This document shows positions 17,783 through 27,568 of a stretch of DNA of 64,000 bases, piece by piece (positions within the stretch are counted from its first letter, which is position 1; every line of letters begins with the position of its first letter). The notes beneath the pieces were generated by a model. It saw only the letters and a program-made list of their open reading frames with translations. It had not been told where the DNA came from and did no database searches. This stretch comes from Salinicola sp. (GTDB taxonomy: Bacteria > Pseudomonadota > Gammaproteobacteria > Pseudomonadales > Halomonadaceae), in the NCBI GenBank assembly GCA_002695065.1, contig NZNW01000095.1, positions 1-64,000 of the forward strand, written 5' to 3'. The translations under genes and the position numbers were made by a program.

Positions 17783-19564
17783 ATGGCTCGTCGTCGTTTT
17801 GCGCTGGACCCGCCCGGAATCGCCACCGCCATGCGTGCGGTCTGGCGTGAAGGCTACGGCATCGCCGACCTTCGCAAGGACGTGATGGCGGGGCTCACCG
17901 TCGGCACGGTGGCCGTGCCGCTGTCCATGGCGCTGGCGATCGCCACCGGCGTGCCTCCTCAGCACGGGCTCTACACGGCAATCGTCGCCGGTGCCGTCAT
18001 TGCACTGACCGGGGGCGCCCGTTTCAGCGTCTCCGGACCCACCGCCGCCTTCGTGGCCATTCTGTTTCCCATCGTTCAGCAGCATGGCCTGGGCGGCTTG
18101 CTGATCGCCTCGATGATGGCGGGCGTCATGCTGGTGATCCTGGGCATATTCCGCCTGGGACGGCTGATCGAATTCGTCCCCTATCCCGTGGTGCTGGGCT
18201 TCACGGCGGGCATCGCGGTGGTGATCGCGGCGTTGCAGATTCCGGACTTTCTGGGACTCTCCGTCGCCGAGCTGGGCGAACATTTCCTCGACAACGTGAG
18301 CCGAATCGCCCTCTCGCTACCGAGTCTCGACCCGCTGGAGACAGGCATCGGCATCTTCACCCTGGCGGTCATGCTGCTGTGGCCACGCGCCAGGATTCCC
18401 GTTCCCGCGCCGTTGATCGGTCTCGTCGCCGGCGCGCTGGCGGCCTATTGCGCCAATCACTGGGCGGGCGCCGACGTCGAGACGATAGCATCGCGTTTCA
18501 GCTGGGAAGCGAACGGGACGAGCGGAACCGGGATCCCGCCCATCGCGCCTTCGTTCGCGCTTCCCTGGCTGCTGTCGGGGCCCGGCGGCGAACCCCTCGA
18601 CATGAGCTTCGACCTGATCCGCGCACTGCTCGGGCCGGCGCTCGCGATCGCCATGCTCGGTGCGATCGAGTCGCTGCTCTGCGCGGTGGTGGCGGACGGG
18701 TTGACCCGCAGCAAGCACGATCCCAATGCCGAGCTGATCGGGCAGGGAATGGGCAATATCGTGGCTCCGCTGTTCGGCGGTATCACGGCCACGGCCGCCA
18801 TCGCGAGAACGGCCACCAACATTCGTAGCGGTGCCCGCTCCCCGATCGCCGCGCTGGTGCACGCCGGGGTGGTCCTGCTCGCGGTCATGGCACTGGCGGG
18901 GCTGCTCGGGCTGGTGCCGATGGCATCCCTGGCCGCGCTGCTGTTCGTCATCGCCTGGAACATGAGCGAGGCCCGGCACGTCCTGCGGGTGCTGCGCTCA
19001 TCGCCCCCCGGCGATGTCGTCATCCTGGTCGTCTGTTTCGCGCTGACCGTGCTCTTCGACATGGTGCTGGCGGTGGCTGTCGGCATCGGACTGGCGGCGG
19101 CGCTGTTCATTCGGCGCATGGCGCTGCTGACGCGCACCGATCGTGTCGATGTCGAGAGCCATCCCGCGACCCTTGGCCTGCCGCCAGAGGTCGCGGTCTA
19201 CGACATCGATGGCCCGCTGTTCTTCGGCGTTGCCGAGAAGGCGCTGACCTCGTTGCATCGCGTCGATCCCAAGGTACGCATCGTCATCATCGACATGGAG
19301 GGCGTGCCGAGCATGGATGGCACCGCCATCGTGGCATTCCAGGCCCTGATCGAGGCGATGAAGCGGCAGCAGGTTGCCCTCATTCTGGTCGGCCTGCCGG
19401 CGCGCATCATCGTCAAGCTCCGGCGTGCAGGCACTCGCAGAGACGGGGCGCTGACCTACTGCAGGGATCTTTCGCGGGCCCGGACCGTGGCGCTGCGTTG
19501 GCAACGGCGGCTGGCGGAAGGGGAGGCGGGCTCGAGCGGCGCTCACAGCGTCACGTCCCTGTAA
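17783..19564 (+). CDS. SulP-family anion transporter with STAS domain
   Basis: 593-residue inner-membrane protein. The SulP core begins at DVMAGLTVGTVAVPLSMALAIATGVPPQHGLYTAI, has 12-14 membrane segments, and contains FGGITATAAIARTATNIRSGARSPIAAL. A cytosolic STAS domain fills roughly residues 455-560 (YDIDGPLFFGVAEKAL, then VIIDMEGVPSMDGTAIVAF). Substrates in the family include sulfate, bicarbonate, C4-dicarboxylates and other anions; no carbonic anhydrase neighbour helps to choose. ATG 17783 follows AAGGA by six bases. The 3' end overlaps the convergent LysR gene by 22 bp. Confidence 0.88.
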   Translation: MARRRFALDPPGIATAMRAVWREGYGIADLRKDVMAGLTVGTVAVPLSMALAIATGVPPQHGLYTAIVAGAVIALTGGARFSVSGPTAAFVAILFPIVQQHGLGGLLIASMMAGVMLVILGIFRLGRLIEFVPYPVVLGFTAGIAVVIAALQIPDFLGLSVAELGEHFLDNVSRIALSLPSLDPLETGIGIFTLAVMLLWPRARIPVPAPLIGLVAGALAAYCANHWAGADVETIASRFSWEANGTSGTGIPPIAPSFALPWLLSGPGGEPLDMSFDLIRALLGPALAIAMLGAIESLLCAVVADGLTRSKHDPNAELIGQGMGNIVAPLFGGITATAAIARTATNIRSGARSPIAALVHAGVVLLAVMALAGLLGLVPMASLAALLFVIAWNMSEARHVLRVLRSSPPGDVVILVVCFALTVLFDMVLAVAVGIGLAAALFIRRMALLTRTDRVDVESHPATLGLPPEVAVYDIDGPLFFGVAEKALTSLHRVDPKVRIVIIDMEGVPSMDGTAIVAFQALIEAMKRQQVALILVGLPARIIVKLRRAGTRRDGALTYCRDLSRARTVALRWQRRLAEGEAGSSGAHSVTSL

Positions 19565-20556
19565 TGGGCCGGCTCCCTGGCCTGGCCGCCGCCATCGGCC
19601 GCCTTGCGCTCGCGGATCAACTGATGAAGCGTGCTCATCAGCTTCGCGGCACCGGGTGACATGCGTCGTTCGCGCAAACTGATCAGGCCGAAGGGTTGCA
19701 CGCTGATGGCATCCGTCGACGGCAGGATCGCGAAACGGGGCTGCGTGCACAGCAGGTCGGCGACCTCCCGGGTCGTCACCGTGACCGAATCCGACTTGTC
19801 GACCATGGCGAGCGCCATGTAGATGTCCGGCGTATTGATGATGCGTTGAGGGGGAGCGACCTTGTGGTGCAGGAATAGGTGCTCGACGCGCTGACGCATC
19901 AGCGCCCCCGGGGGCTGGAGCACCCACGGGTAGTCCAGCATCGGCGTCAGGTCGAAGCTCTCCCGGGCGGTGAGCGGATGATCCGCCCGGCACACGAAGC
20001 ACAGCGCCTCCTCCCCGATCTCCTCGAACACGAAATCGCCGGCCGGCATGCCGCTGGGGATCCGGGCGATGGCGAAGTCGAATTCGCCATCGCGCAACCG
20101 CGGCACCAGGTTGCGGCTGACGTCGACATCGATGTTGACCTCCAGGTGAGGGCTGTCGCGGTGTACGCGTTCCACCGCGCTGGCCAGCAGCGTCACGGCC
20201 GGCGCGAGGACCGTGCCGATGGAGACCGTCCCGGCGTTGCCGTCGTTGAGCGCGTTGATCTCCTCGCTGGCCTGGGTCAGCGATGTCAACATGCCGCGGG
20301 CATGGCGAATCAGGCTCTCCCCGTACCAGTTGGGCGTCACCCCCCGTGAATGCCGGTCGAAAAGCGAGACGCCGAGCAGGTGCTCGAGGTCCCCCAGCAG
20401 CTTGGAAGCCGCGGGCTGACTCATGCCCAGCCGTTCGGCGGCACGATGAAGGTTGCGGCAGTCGTCGAGGGCGACGAACAGCTGGAGATGGCGAAACTTG
20501 AGCCTGACGCGCAGGAACCAGTCCGGCGGCAGCAGCTCGGTGGAGTGAGACTTCAT
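19543..20556 (-). CDS. LysR-family regulator, GbpR-like (probable sugar-locus regulator)
   Basis: 337 residues. The winged helix-turn-helix spans about 18-77 (RHLQLFVALDDCRNLHRAAERLGMSQPAASKLLGDLEHLLG), followed by a LysR effector domain from about 108. The opening, with an unusually long leader before the HTH, resembles GbpR, the LysR regulator beside the galactose/arabinose-binding protein in Agrobacterium and Azospirillum. Here it is divergent from the aldose epimerase and upstream of the AraFGH-type importer, so it probably controls the sugar locus; that is inference from position. Confidence 0.85.
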   Translation of the reverse strand: MKSHSTELLPPDWFLRVRLKFRHLQLFVALDDCRNLHRAAERLGMSQPAASKLLGDLEHLLGVSLFDRHSRGVTPNWYGESLIRHARGMLTSLTQASEEINALNDGNAGTVSIGTVLAPAVTLLASAVERVHRDSPHLEVNIDVDVSRNLVPRLRDGEFDFAIARIPSGMPAGDFVFEEIGEEALCFVCRADHPLTARESFDLTPMLDYPWVLQPPGALMRQRVEHLFLHHKVAPPQRIINTPDIYMALAMVDKSDSVTVTTREVADLLCTQPRFAILPSTDAISVQPFGLISLRERRMSPGAAKLMSTLHQLIRERKAADGGGQAREPAHYRDVTL

Positions 20557-20641
20557 GCGACCGTCCCGCTCATGGATTCGACGTTTTTATAAGGCATGTT
20601 GCGCTGTTCTCGCATAGTCAGATCGGGGCGCCCGGTCTAGG

Positions 20642-20703
20642 GTTTAAACGATCGTGTCGGCGGAGAGGAGTCGGCCGGAACGTCAGGAACGACAATCGGA
20701 ACG
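20642..20703 (+). promoter_or_regulatory. Divergent LysR / epimerase control region with GGAACG repeats
   Basis: The 177-bp gap between the divergent regulator and epimerase genes has the perfect palindrome GTTTAAAC (20642-20649) and three direct GGAACG hexamers starting at 20677, 20686 and 20698. These are candidate regulator contacts or just local repetition; no -35/-10 pair stands out. Confidence 0.3.
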
Positions 20704-20733
20704 TGAAGCTCAAACGAAAAACAGGAGTTCGCT

Positions 20734-21969
20734 ATGACTCGCCATCTCTTTTCTCTTCCTCGATGTCTCGGCATCGGCCTGTTGGGAGTGCTGATCGGCC
20801 CGGCCTGTCTTCAAGCTCAGGCACAGACGATGTCCGCCACCTCGTCATCGGCCATGCCGCCGGGAATCGAGCGCTCCTCGTTCGGCCGGCTTGCGGATGG
20901 CCGCGAGGTCGACTGCTACCGCATCACCAACGACAACGGCATCGAGATGCGGGTCATCAACTACGGCGGCATCATCGTGTCGCTGAAGACACCCGACCGA
21001 ACCGGACGGCTGGATGACATCGTGCTGGGCTTCGACTCGATCGGCGATTATCTCTCCGACACCTATCGTCAGGCCAACCCCTACTTTGGTGCCTTGATCG
21101 GGCGCTACGGCAATCGGATCGCCAACGGTCGCTTCACGCTCGACGGGGAAACCTACCGCCTGCCGACCAACGATGGACCGAACACGCTGCATGGCGGCGA
21201 TGTCGGGTTCAACCAACGGCTGTGGCACGTCGAGCCTTTCTCCTCCGCCGAGGGGCGAGGACTGGTGCTGACCTACACCAGCCCGGATGGCGAGCAGGGA
21301 TTTCCCGGTCGGCTCTCGACGCGGGTCAGCTATACGCTGACCGATGACAATGAGCTGGCCATCGACTACCGCGCCAGGACGACCCGTGCCACGCCGGTCA
21401 ACCTGACCCAGCACAGCTATTTCAACCTGAAGGGCGAGGGGAGCGCCAGCGTGCTGGATCACGAGTTGATGATCAATGCCAGCGCCTACACGCCCATCGA
21501 TGAAACCCTGATCCCCACCGGCGAGATCGCCGACGTCAGCGGCACGCCATTCGACTTTCGCCAGCCGACCCTCATTGGCGCACGCATGGGCCAGAAGAAT
21601 ACCCAACTGGCCTACGCCAAGGGTTACGATCACAACTTCGTGCTGAGCAAGACCCCCGGCCAGGGCGATCTGCCGACACTGGCGGCCAGGGTCATCGAAC
21701 CCCGCAGCGGCAGGGTGCTCGAAGTGGCCACCACCGAGCCCGGACTCCAGTTCTACTCGGGCAATTTCCTCGATGGAAGCCTCACCGGCAAGAGCGGACG
21801 CCCCTACACCCACCGTTCCGGCCTGGCATTGGAGACGCAGCACTTTCCCGACTCTCCCAACCAGCCGAACTTCCCCTCGACGATCCTGAAGCCCGACGAG
21901 ACCTATCACTCGCAGACCGTCTATCGCTTCTCGACGACAGCGTCGGAAGACCTGCCCCACGCCGACTGA
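20734..21969 (+). CDS. galM: Aldose 1-epimerase, exported
   Basis: 411 residues. A signal peptide (MTRHLFSLPRCLGIGLLGVLIGPACLQAQAQ) directs it to the periplasm. The mutarotase fold is recognised by VINYGGIIVSLKTPDR, GRYGNRIANGRF, NTLHGGDVGFNQRLW (first catalytic His), the second His in NLTQHSYFNLKG, and the late catalytic-type Glu in ALETQHFPDSPN. It interconverts alpha and beta sugar anomers. A periplasmic mutarotase directly before a sugar importer suggests supply of the anomer the binding protein or a dehydrogenase prefers. ACAGGAG is well spaced before ATG 20734. The signal peptide makes this longer than the 346-residue cytosolic E. coli GalM. Confidence 0.93.
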   Translation: MTRHLFSLPRCLGIGLLGVLIGPACLQAQAQTMSATSSSAMPPGIERSSFGRLADGREVDCYRITNDNGIEMRVINYGGIIVSLKTPDRTGRLDDIVLGFDSIGDYLSDTYRQANPYFGALIGRYGNRIANGRFTLDGETYRLPTNDGPNTLHGGDVGFNQRLWHVEPFSSAEGRGLVLTYTSPDGEQGFPGRLSTRVSYTLTDDNELAIDYRARTTRATPVNLTQHSYFNLKGEGSASVLDHELMINASAYTPIDETLIPTGEIADVSGTPFDFRQPTLIGARMGQKNTQLAYAKGYDHNFVLSKTPGQGDLPTLAARVIEPRSGRVLEVATTEPGLQFYSGNFLDGSLTGKSGRPYTHRSGLALETQHFPDSPNQPNFPSTILKPDETYHSQTVYRFSTTASEDLPHAD

Positions 21970-22286
21970 ACCCCGCCCGGCGAACGCCGGCAGCGAGAGC
22001 CTGCGGATTCCGCCAGAGTCGCCATCGCGGCGGCTCTGGCGGTTTGAAACAGCTGTTTTAACCAAAGTCGTAAAACGACTTTAGTCGGCCCGACAGGCCA
22101 GTCCGCTGGCGTTCGCCCCGCCTGCGCGTTGTACTCCCGGTTTGCTGATAGCAAATCATATATCGCTTTGCCGCTGGATCGTTATTAGCCGGTTATCGAA
22201 CAACCGCTTAATGTCACGACAGCCGTGACGTGGCAAACGTCATCCAATAACAAACTCGATGGCCCTTGAAGGGCTGGAGGCCGCCA
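21970..22286 (+). promoter_or_regulatory. Control region upstream of the AraF-like gene, rich in inverted repeats
   Basis: This 317-bp gap holds no gene but four short perfect inverted repeats: AAAGTCG/CGACTTT (22064-22082), TTTGC/GCAAA (22141-22155), CGGTT/AACCG (22190-22206) and GTCACG/CGTGAC (22213-22229). The third contains GGTTATCGA, a word that recurs upstream of the GntP permease gene. The first could be a weak terminator of the epimerase gene; the others look like operators. The ribosome site GGAGG is at 22276-22280. Confidence 0.5.
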
Positions 22287-23279
22287 ATGATTCGCTTTCT
22301 GAAATCGTCACTATTCGTACTCGGCGTGACCGGCCTGGGGGTCGCCTCCGCGCCGCTCCATGCCCAGGACGACGTCAAGATCGGGTTCATCGTCAAGAAG
22401 CCCGAGCAGGCGTGGTTCATCAATGAACAGGATGCCGCCAGTGCACTGGGCGAACAGAAGGGGTTCGAGGTGGTGCGGCTGGCCGGTGAAGATGGCCAGC
22501 AGGTACTCAGTGCCATCGACAACCTGAATTCCCAGGGCGCGCAGGGCTTCGTGATCTGCCCGCCGGACGTGCGACTCGGGCCGGCGATCGCCAACCGCGC
22601 CAAGCAGTACGGCATGAAGGTCGTGACCGTCGACGACCAGTTCCTCGGCGCGGATGGCAAACCCATGGCCTCCGTGCCGCACCTGGGCATGTCGGGCTAC
22701 AAGATCGGCCGACAGGTCGGCGAGACCATCGCCAAGGAGATGAAGGCGCGGGGCTGGGACCCGCAGAGCGTGGCAGCCTTGCGCATCAGCAACAACGAGT
22801 TGCCCACCGCCAAGGAACGCACCGACGGCGCCACCGACGCGCTGCTGGACGCCGGCTTCGTCGAGGGCAACATCTTCGATGCGCCGCAGCAGAACACCGA
22901 CACCAGCAGCGCCTTCGCGGCGGCGTCGCCGGTGCTGTCCAAGAATGGCCGCTTCGAGCACTGGGTGATCTTCGCGCTCAACGAGGAGAGCGTGCTGGGT
23001 GGCGTCAGGGCCAGCGAGCAGTACGGGTTGTCGCCCGATCAGGTGATCGGTGTCGGCATCAACGGTTCCGGCGCGGCGTTCGCGGAGTTCTCCCGCGAGA
23101 AGCCGACCGGCTTCTACGGCACGATCGCCGTCAGCTCGACCATGCACGGTCGCCAGAGCGCCGACAATCTCTATACCTGGATCACCGAAGACAAGGAGCC
23201 GCCGGCCAATACCGAGACCACGGGCACGCTGATGACGCGTGACAACTGGCAGCAGGTTCGCGAAGACCTGGGCCTGTAA
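22287..23279 (+). CDS. araF: L-arabinose-type ABC transporter, periplasmic sugar-binding protein (AraF-like)
   Basis: 330 residues with a signal peptide (cleaved about residue 24, after PLHAQ). The mature protein follows E. coli AraF closely in pattern: [55 protein letters not shown], then [14 protein letters not shown]. AraF binds L-arabinose and also D-galactose or D-fucose in the periplasm. The start ATG 22287 is six bases after GGAGG. First gene of a three-gene importer (araFGH-like); araG starts 44 bp after the stop. Confidence 0.9.
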   Translation: MIRFLKSSLFVLGVTGLGVASAPLHAQDDVKIGFIVKKPEQAWFINEQDAASALGEQKGFEVVRLAGEDGQQVLSAIDNLNSQGAQGFVICPPDVRLGPAIANRAKQYGMKVVTVDDQFLGADGKPMASVPHLGMSGYKIGRQVGETIAKEMKARGWDPQSVAALRISNNELPTAKERTDGATDALLDAGFVEGNIFDAPQQNTDTSSAFAAASPVLSKNGRFEHWVIFALNEESVLGGVRASEQYGLSPDQVIGVGINGSGAAFAEFSREKPTGFYGTIAVSSTMHGRQSADNLYTWITEDKEPPANTETTGTLMTRDNWQQVREDLGL

Positions 23280-23323
23280 GGCCCTCTCGCGAAACCGCAC
23301 TCCCTACCGCTGAGGAGGCTGGA

Positions 23324-24817
23324 ATGGCGGAAGCTTATCTTCGCATCGATGGCATCACCGTCGAGTTTCCCGGGGTCCGTGCGCTGGATGGTGTCAGCTT
23401 CGCGGCGCGCGGGGGGGAAGTCCATGCCCTGATGGGCGAGAACGGGGCCGGCAAGTCGACGCTGCTCAAGGTGTTGAGCGGCGTCAACCGGGTCACCGGC
23501 GGACAGCTTTGGATCGGAGGCGAACCGATCGTTTTCGCCAATGCGCGGGAAGCGTTGCGCCATGGTGTCTCGATCATCTACCAGGAGCTGACGCTGTCGC
23601 CCAATCTTTCGGTGGCGGAGAACCTGCTGCTGGGGCAACTGCCGGTCAAGCGCGGCTTTCTCGACCGGCGCCGGCTGCGGGAGCGGGCGATGACGATCCT
23701 GGAGGAGCTGGGCGAGGGGGATATCCACCCCTCGACCAAGGTGCGGGATCTCTCGATCGGCCAGCAGCAGATGATCGAGATCGGCAGGGCGCTGCTGCGC
23801 GACGCCCGCATCATCGCCTTCGACGAGCCGACCAGCTCGCTCTCGGTCCAGGAGATCCGGCACCTCAAGCGGATCGTCTCGCGGCTCCGCGACGAGGGGC
23901 GCGTGGTGCTCTACGTGACCCATCGCATGGAGGAGGTGTTCGAGATGTGCGATGCGGTCACCGTGTTCCGCGATGGCCGCCACATCCGTACCCACGACAC
24001 CCTCGAAGGACTCGATCACGACACCCTGGTCAGCGAGATGGTGGGGCGGGAGATCGAGGACGTCTACGGCTACCGTCCGCGGGAACGCGGCGATGTGCTG
24101 ATGCGCCTCGAGGGAATCGAGGGGCGGGGCGTCAGGGCTCCGGTCAGTCTGGAGGTGCATCGCGGCGAGGTGCTGGGACTGTTCGGGCTGGTCGGCGCCG
24201 GTCGCAGCGAGTTGATGCGGCTGGTCTGCGGGGTCGAGCGCGCCTCGGCCGGCCAGGTCTCGTTCGCTGGCACCAGCCGCCGGTTCGGCTCGGCCCAGCA
24301 GGCGATCCGTGCCGGTATCGCGATGTGTCCGGAGGACCGCAAGTCCCAGGGTATCTTTCCCGTGGCCAGCGTGTCCGACAATCTCAATATCAGTTGCCGT
24401 CGCTTCTTCAAGCGCTGGGGAGGGTTTCGCGACCCGGCGCGCGAGACCCGCAATACCCAGGACTATATCCGGCAGCTGCGTATCAAGACGCCGGGGCCCA
24501 AGACCCCCATCGCCAACCTCTCCGGCGGTAACCAGCAGAAGGTGATTCTGGCGCGCTGGCTGGCGGAGGAGATCGACCTGTTCGTGATGGACGAGCCGAC
24601 CCGCGGAATCGATGTCGGCGCGCGCCGGGATATCTACTCGCTGCTCTACGACCTTGCCGAGCGGGGCAAGGGTGTACTGGTCATCTCCAGCGACCTGGCG
24701 GAGGTCAGCTCCATCTGCGATCGCATCGGGGTGATGCGGGACGGTGAACTCATCGACATCGTCCCGCGTGAAGATGCGACGCCCGAGAGGTTGCTGGGCC
24801 TGGCGCTGCCGGCCTGA
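23324..24817 (+). CDS. araG: Sugar ABC transporter ATP-binding protein (AraG-like)
   Basis: 497-residue tandem ATPase of the monosaccharide importer class (AraG, MglA, XylG, RbsA). The first half has Walker [10 protein letters not shown] (39-47), signature LSIGQQQ and Walker [13 protein letters not shown]. The second half has the usual degenerate P-loop [10 protein letters not shown], a canonical LSGGNQQK signature and [17 protein letters not shown]. It sits on the cytosolic face of the importer. AraG assignment rests on the AraF-like partner upstream. Confidence 0.9.
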   Translation: MAEAYLRIDGITVEFPGVRALDGVSFAARGGEVHALMGENGAGKSTLLKVLSGVNRVTGGQLWIGGEPIVFANAREALRHGVSIIYQELTLSPNLSVAENLLLGQLPVKRGFLDRRRLRERAMTILEELGEGDIHPSTKVRDLSIGQQQMIEIGRALLRDARIIAFDEPTSSLSVQEIRHLKRIVSRLRDEGRVVLYVTHRMEEVFEMCDAVTVFRDGRHIRTHDTLEGLDHDTLVSEMVGREIEDVYGYRPRERGDVLMRLEGIEGRGVRAPVSLEVHRGEVLGLFGLVGAGRSELMRLVCGVERASAGQVSFAGTSRRFGSAQQAIRAGIAMCPEDRKSQGIFPVASVSDNLNISCRRFFKRWGGFRDPARETRNTQDYIRQLRIKTPGPKTPIANLSGGNQQKVILARWLAEEIDLFVMDEPTRGIDVGARRDIYSLLYDLAERGKGVLVISSDLAEVSSICDRIGVMRDGELIDIVPREDATPERLLGLALPA

Positions 24818-24869
24818 GACTGGCCACGGATTTCCACGAGAGCCCTGAATCGCAAGAGGATTCCACAAC

Positions 24870-25871
24870 ATGAACGACAAAGCTGCCACCCAGTCGACGG
24901 TGCCCGTCGAGGGGCGCAGGGGACTTCCCAAACCGCTACGCACGCTGCTGGACACTTCGGGGCTGATCGCCGTTTTCATCCTGCTGTTCATCGGCCTCTC
25001 GGTGCTGGTGCCGGACTTCCTGACCGGACGCAACATCGTCGGCCTGCTGCTGTCGGTGACGCTGATCGGCACCATTGCCACCACCATGATGATGGTGCTG
25101 GCGTTGGGAGAGGTGGACCTCTCCGTCGCCTCCATCGTCGCCTTTTCCGGCGTGGTGGCGGCGATGGTGACATCCACCAGCGGCAGCGTGGCGATCGGCG
25201 TGCTGGTGGGGATCGCGGCGGGCGCCGCCGTCGGGGCGTTCAACGGCTTCGTGGTCGCCCGCTTCGGCATCAACTCGCTGATCGCCACGCTGGCCGCGAT
25301 GGAGTTCGTGCGGGGTCTGGCCTACATCACCTCCGGGGGCGACGCGGTGATGATCACCGTGCCGGGATTCTTCGATCTCGGCAGTGCGTCGTTCCTGGGG
25401 CTGACGCTACCGGTGTGGACGATGATCGGCTGCTTCCTGGTTTTCGGTGTCGTTCTGAACATGACGGCGTTCGGCCGCAACACGCTGGCAACCGGGGGCA
25501 ATTCGGAAGCGGCCAGCCTCGCCGGGGTCAACGTGCGCCGCCTGAAGATCATGGTATTCGCACTCCAGGGCCTGGTGGCGGGTATCGCCGGGGTCCTGCT
25601 CACCTCGCGGATGGGTCTGGGCGACCCCAATACGTCGCAGGGGCTGGAACTGGCCGTCATCTCGGCCTGCGTGCTGGGCGGCGTCTCTCTCTCCGGTGGC
25701 GTCGCCTCGATCACCGGCGTGCTGGTCGGTGTCCTGATCATGGGCTGTGTACAGAACGCGATGGGGCTGCTCAACGTGCCCACGTTCTACCAGTACCTGG
25801 TACGCGGGGCGATCCTGCTGCTGGCGGTCATGTTCGACCGCTGGAAGCAGACCCGGCGCGCCGGTGGCTGA
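24870..25871 (+). CDS. araH: Sugar ABC transporter permease (AraH-like)
   Basis: 333-residue inner-membrane subunit with about 8-10 segments and the BPD_transp_2 pattern: TTMMMVLALGEVDLSVASIVAFSGVVAAM early and NTLATGGNSEAASLAGVNVRRLKIMVFALQGLVAGIAGV in the coupling-helix region, as in AraH, RbsC and MglC. It forms a homodimeric channel with AraG. It starts 52 bp after araG with an AAGAGG ribosome site. Last gene of the importer; the gap to the GntP gene contains a separate operator-like repeat, suggesting a second promoter. Confidence 0.9.
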   Translation: MNDKAATQSTVPVEGRRGLPKPLRTLLDTSGLIAVFILLFIGLSVLVPDFLTGRNIVGLLLSVTLIGTIATTMMMVLALGEVDLSVASIVAFSGVVAAMVTSTSGSVAIGVLVGIAAGAAVGAFNGFVVARFGINSLIATLAAMEFVRGLAYITSGGDAVMITVPGFFDLGSASFLGLTLPVWTMIGCFLVFGVVLNMTAFGRNTLATGGNSEAASLAGVNVRRLKIMVFALQGLVAGIAGVLLTSRMGLGDPNTSQGLELAVISACVLGGVSLSGGVASITGVLVGVLIMGCVQNAMGLLNVPTFYQYLVRGAILLLAVMFDRWKQTRRAGG

Positions 25872-25962
25872 CGGGCGTCGAACGAAAACTGCAACTTTGG
25901 TCGGGTCGCCTGAGCCGCCTTGTATGACGAAGCCGGGGCGCCGTGCTCCAGGCGTGTCTATC

Positions 25963-26013
25963 GATAACCAAAGACATATTGCTAGTGCGATAAATTGACA
26001 TTTCTTGGTTATC
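25963..26013 (+). promoter_or_regulatory. Inverted repeat operator candidate upstream of the GntP permease
   Basis: GATAACCAA (25963-25971) and its perfect complement TTGGTTATC (26005-26013) are separated by 33 bp, about three helical turns between the arms. GGTTATC also occurs in the AraF upstream region (22191-22197), so a shared regulator is plausible. The rest of the 219-bp gap shows only an AT-rich stretch between the arms. Confidence 0.5.
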
Positions 26014-26090
26014 AGAAATTGGCGCTAACGTAGCGGCACCCCACGGCGAGCATTTCAGGCTGGAGCCGTGGCAGGAGTCAGGAGGACGCC

Positions 26091-27491
26091 ATGCAAGACA
26101 CGACACAGGCGGCGGCCGGTCTCCCCACCTTGGGTTTGATGGGGATTGCCGCTGCTGCCATCACGATTCTGCTGATCTTGATCATTCGGGTGCGCCTGCA
26201 TCCGTTCTTCGCGCTGGTCATCGTCAGTATCGGTACCGCGCTGGCGACCGGGATCTCGGTCGGCGATCTGCTGCCGACGCTGTTGGGAGGATTCGGCAAG
26301 ACACTCGGCAACGTGGCGTTGCTGATCGGGTTCGGTGCCGTGCTGGGCCGTCTCGTCGCGGTATCGGGCGGCGCACGCGTACTGGCCGATACGCTGATTC
26401 GTTTCTTCGGCAGCAAGCGGGCGCCCCTCGGGCTGTCGATCGCCTGCCTGCTGTTCGGTTTTCCGATCTTTCTCGACGCGGCCTTCGTGGTGATGCTGCC
26501 GGTGATCTATTCGGTCGCCCGCGAGCTCAAGGCGTCGCTGCTGCTCTATGGCCTGCCGGCCGCGGGGGCGTTTCTGGTCATGCACGCGTTGATGCCGCCC
26601 CATCCCGGCCCCGTCGCAGCTGCCGTGTTCCTGCACGCCGACATCGGCCAGGTGCTGTTCGTCGCCCTGCTGGTGGGGCTGCCGACCTGGTACGTGATGG
26701 GTTATCGGCTGTCGCTGATCCTGGCCAATCGCTCGCCGTTCCAGGCGGTGCCCAACCTGATGGGCGGGGAGAGCGACGAGGTCCCGCCCGAGAAGCGTCC
26801 GGCCTTCGGCACCGTGCTGCTGGTACTGCTGCTGCCGCTGGCGCTGATCTTTCTCAACACCGGGCTATCGACGCTGGGACAGGGTGGCGTCATCGATGGC
26901 GACAACCCATTGGTCTCCGCGCTGATGGTGATCGGCGAGACGCCGATCGCGTTGCTGATCAGCACCTGTATCGCGATGTGGCTGCTGGTCATTCGCTCCA
27001 GCGAGCGCGGGGCGATGGATTCGATCAACGAGATCGTCGAGCAGGCGTTGTCGCCGGTCTGCAGCATCATCCTGATCACTGGCGCCGGCGGCATGTTCGG
27101 CGGGGTGCTGACGGCCAGCGGTATCGGCGATGCGCTGGCGGACAGCCTGCAGGCGTTCGGGCTGCCGGTGATTCTCGCCGGCTACGTGATCGCATCGGTG
27201 ATTCGGATCGCCCAGGGCTCGGCAACGGTGGCGGGGACCACGGCGGCCGGCATCATGGCCCCGGTGGTACTGGGAGATCCGGCACTGGCCGGGCTGCCCG
27301 CCGCCTGCATCACCGTGGCGATCGTCGCGGGCGCCATCGGTTATTCCCATGTCAACGACTCCGGCTTCTGGCTGGTCGGTCGGTTCCTCGGTGTCGACAC
27401 CAAGACCATGCTCAAGACCTGGACGGTGATCTCCACCGGTATTTCGCTGATGTCGTTCGGGCTGGCATGGCTGGCATTTTCCCTGCTGTGA
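26091..27491 (+). CDS. GntP-family gluconate/sugar-acid permease
   Basis: 466-residue inner-membrane carrier with about 12-14 segments. The GntP hallmarks are IRVRLHPFFALVIVSIGTALATGI, GFGKTLGNVALLIGFGAVLGRL, GFPIFLDAAFVVMLPVIYSVARE, HPGPVAAA, GAGGMFGGVLTASGIG, RIAQGSATVAGTTAAGIMAPV and YSHVNDSGFWLVG. Family members are proton symporters for gluconate and related aldonates. Followed 77 bp later by an aldonate dehydratase, so arabonate or a similar acid is the likely substrate (inference). The start at 26091 follows AGGAGG. Confidence 0.93.
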   Translation: MQDTTQAAAGLPTLGLMGIAAAAITILLILIIRVRLHPFFALVIVSIGTALATGISVGDLLPTLLGGFGKTLGNVALLIGFGAVLGRLVAVSGGARVLADTLIRFFGSKRAPLGLSIACLLFGFPIFLDAAFVVMLPVIYSVARELKASLLLYGLPAAGAFLVMHALMPPHPGPVAAAVFLHADIGQVLFVALLVGLPTWYVMGYRLSLILANRSPFQAVPNLMGGESDEVPPEKRPAFGTVLLVLLLPLALIFLNTGLSTLGQGGVIDGDNPLVSALMVIGETPIALLISTCIAMWLLVIRSSERGAMDSINEIVEQALSPVCSIILITGAGGMFGGVLTASGIGDALADSLQAFGLPVILAGYVIASVIRIAQGSATVAGTTAAGIMAPVVLGDPALAGLPAACITVAIVAGAIGYSHVNDSGFWLVGRFLGVDTKTMLKTWTVISTGISLMSFGLAWLAFSLL

Positions 27492-27568
27492 CGCTGCCCG
27501 CGATTCCTGACAACACCTGGACGACTGCCGTGACCGTCATCCACTGACGATGGCTCGAGGAGAGAGAG

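Noticed and set aside
23171-25288. 705-codon frame antisense to the AraFGH-type genes
   Set aside because: It spans three real genes and their gaps on the other strand; composition is typical of a GC shadow.
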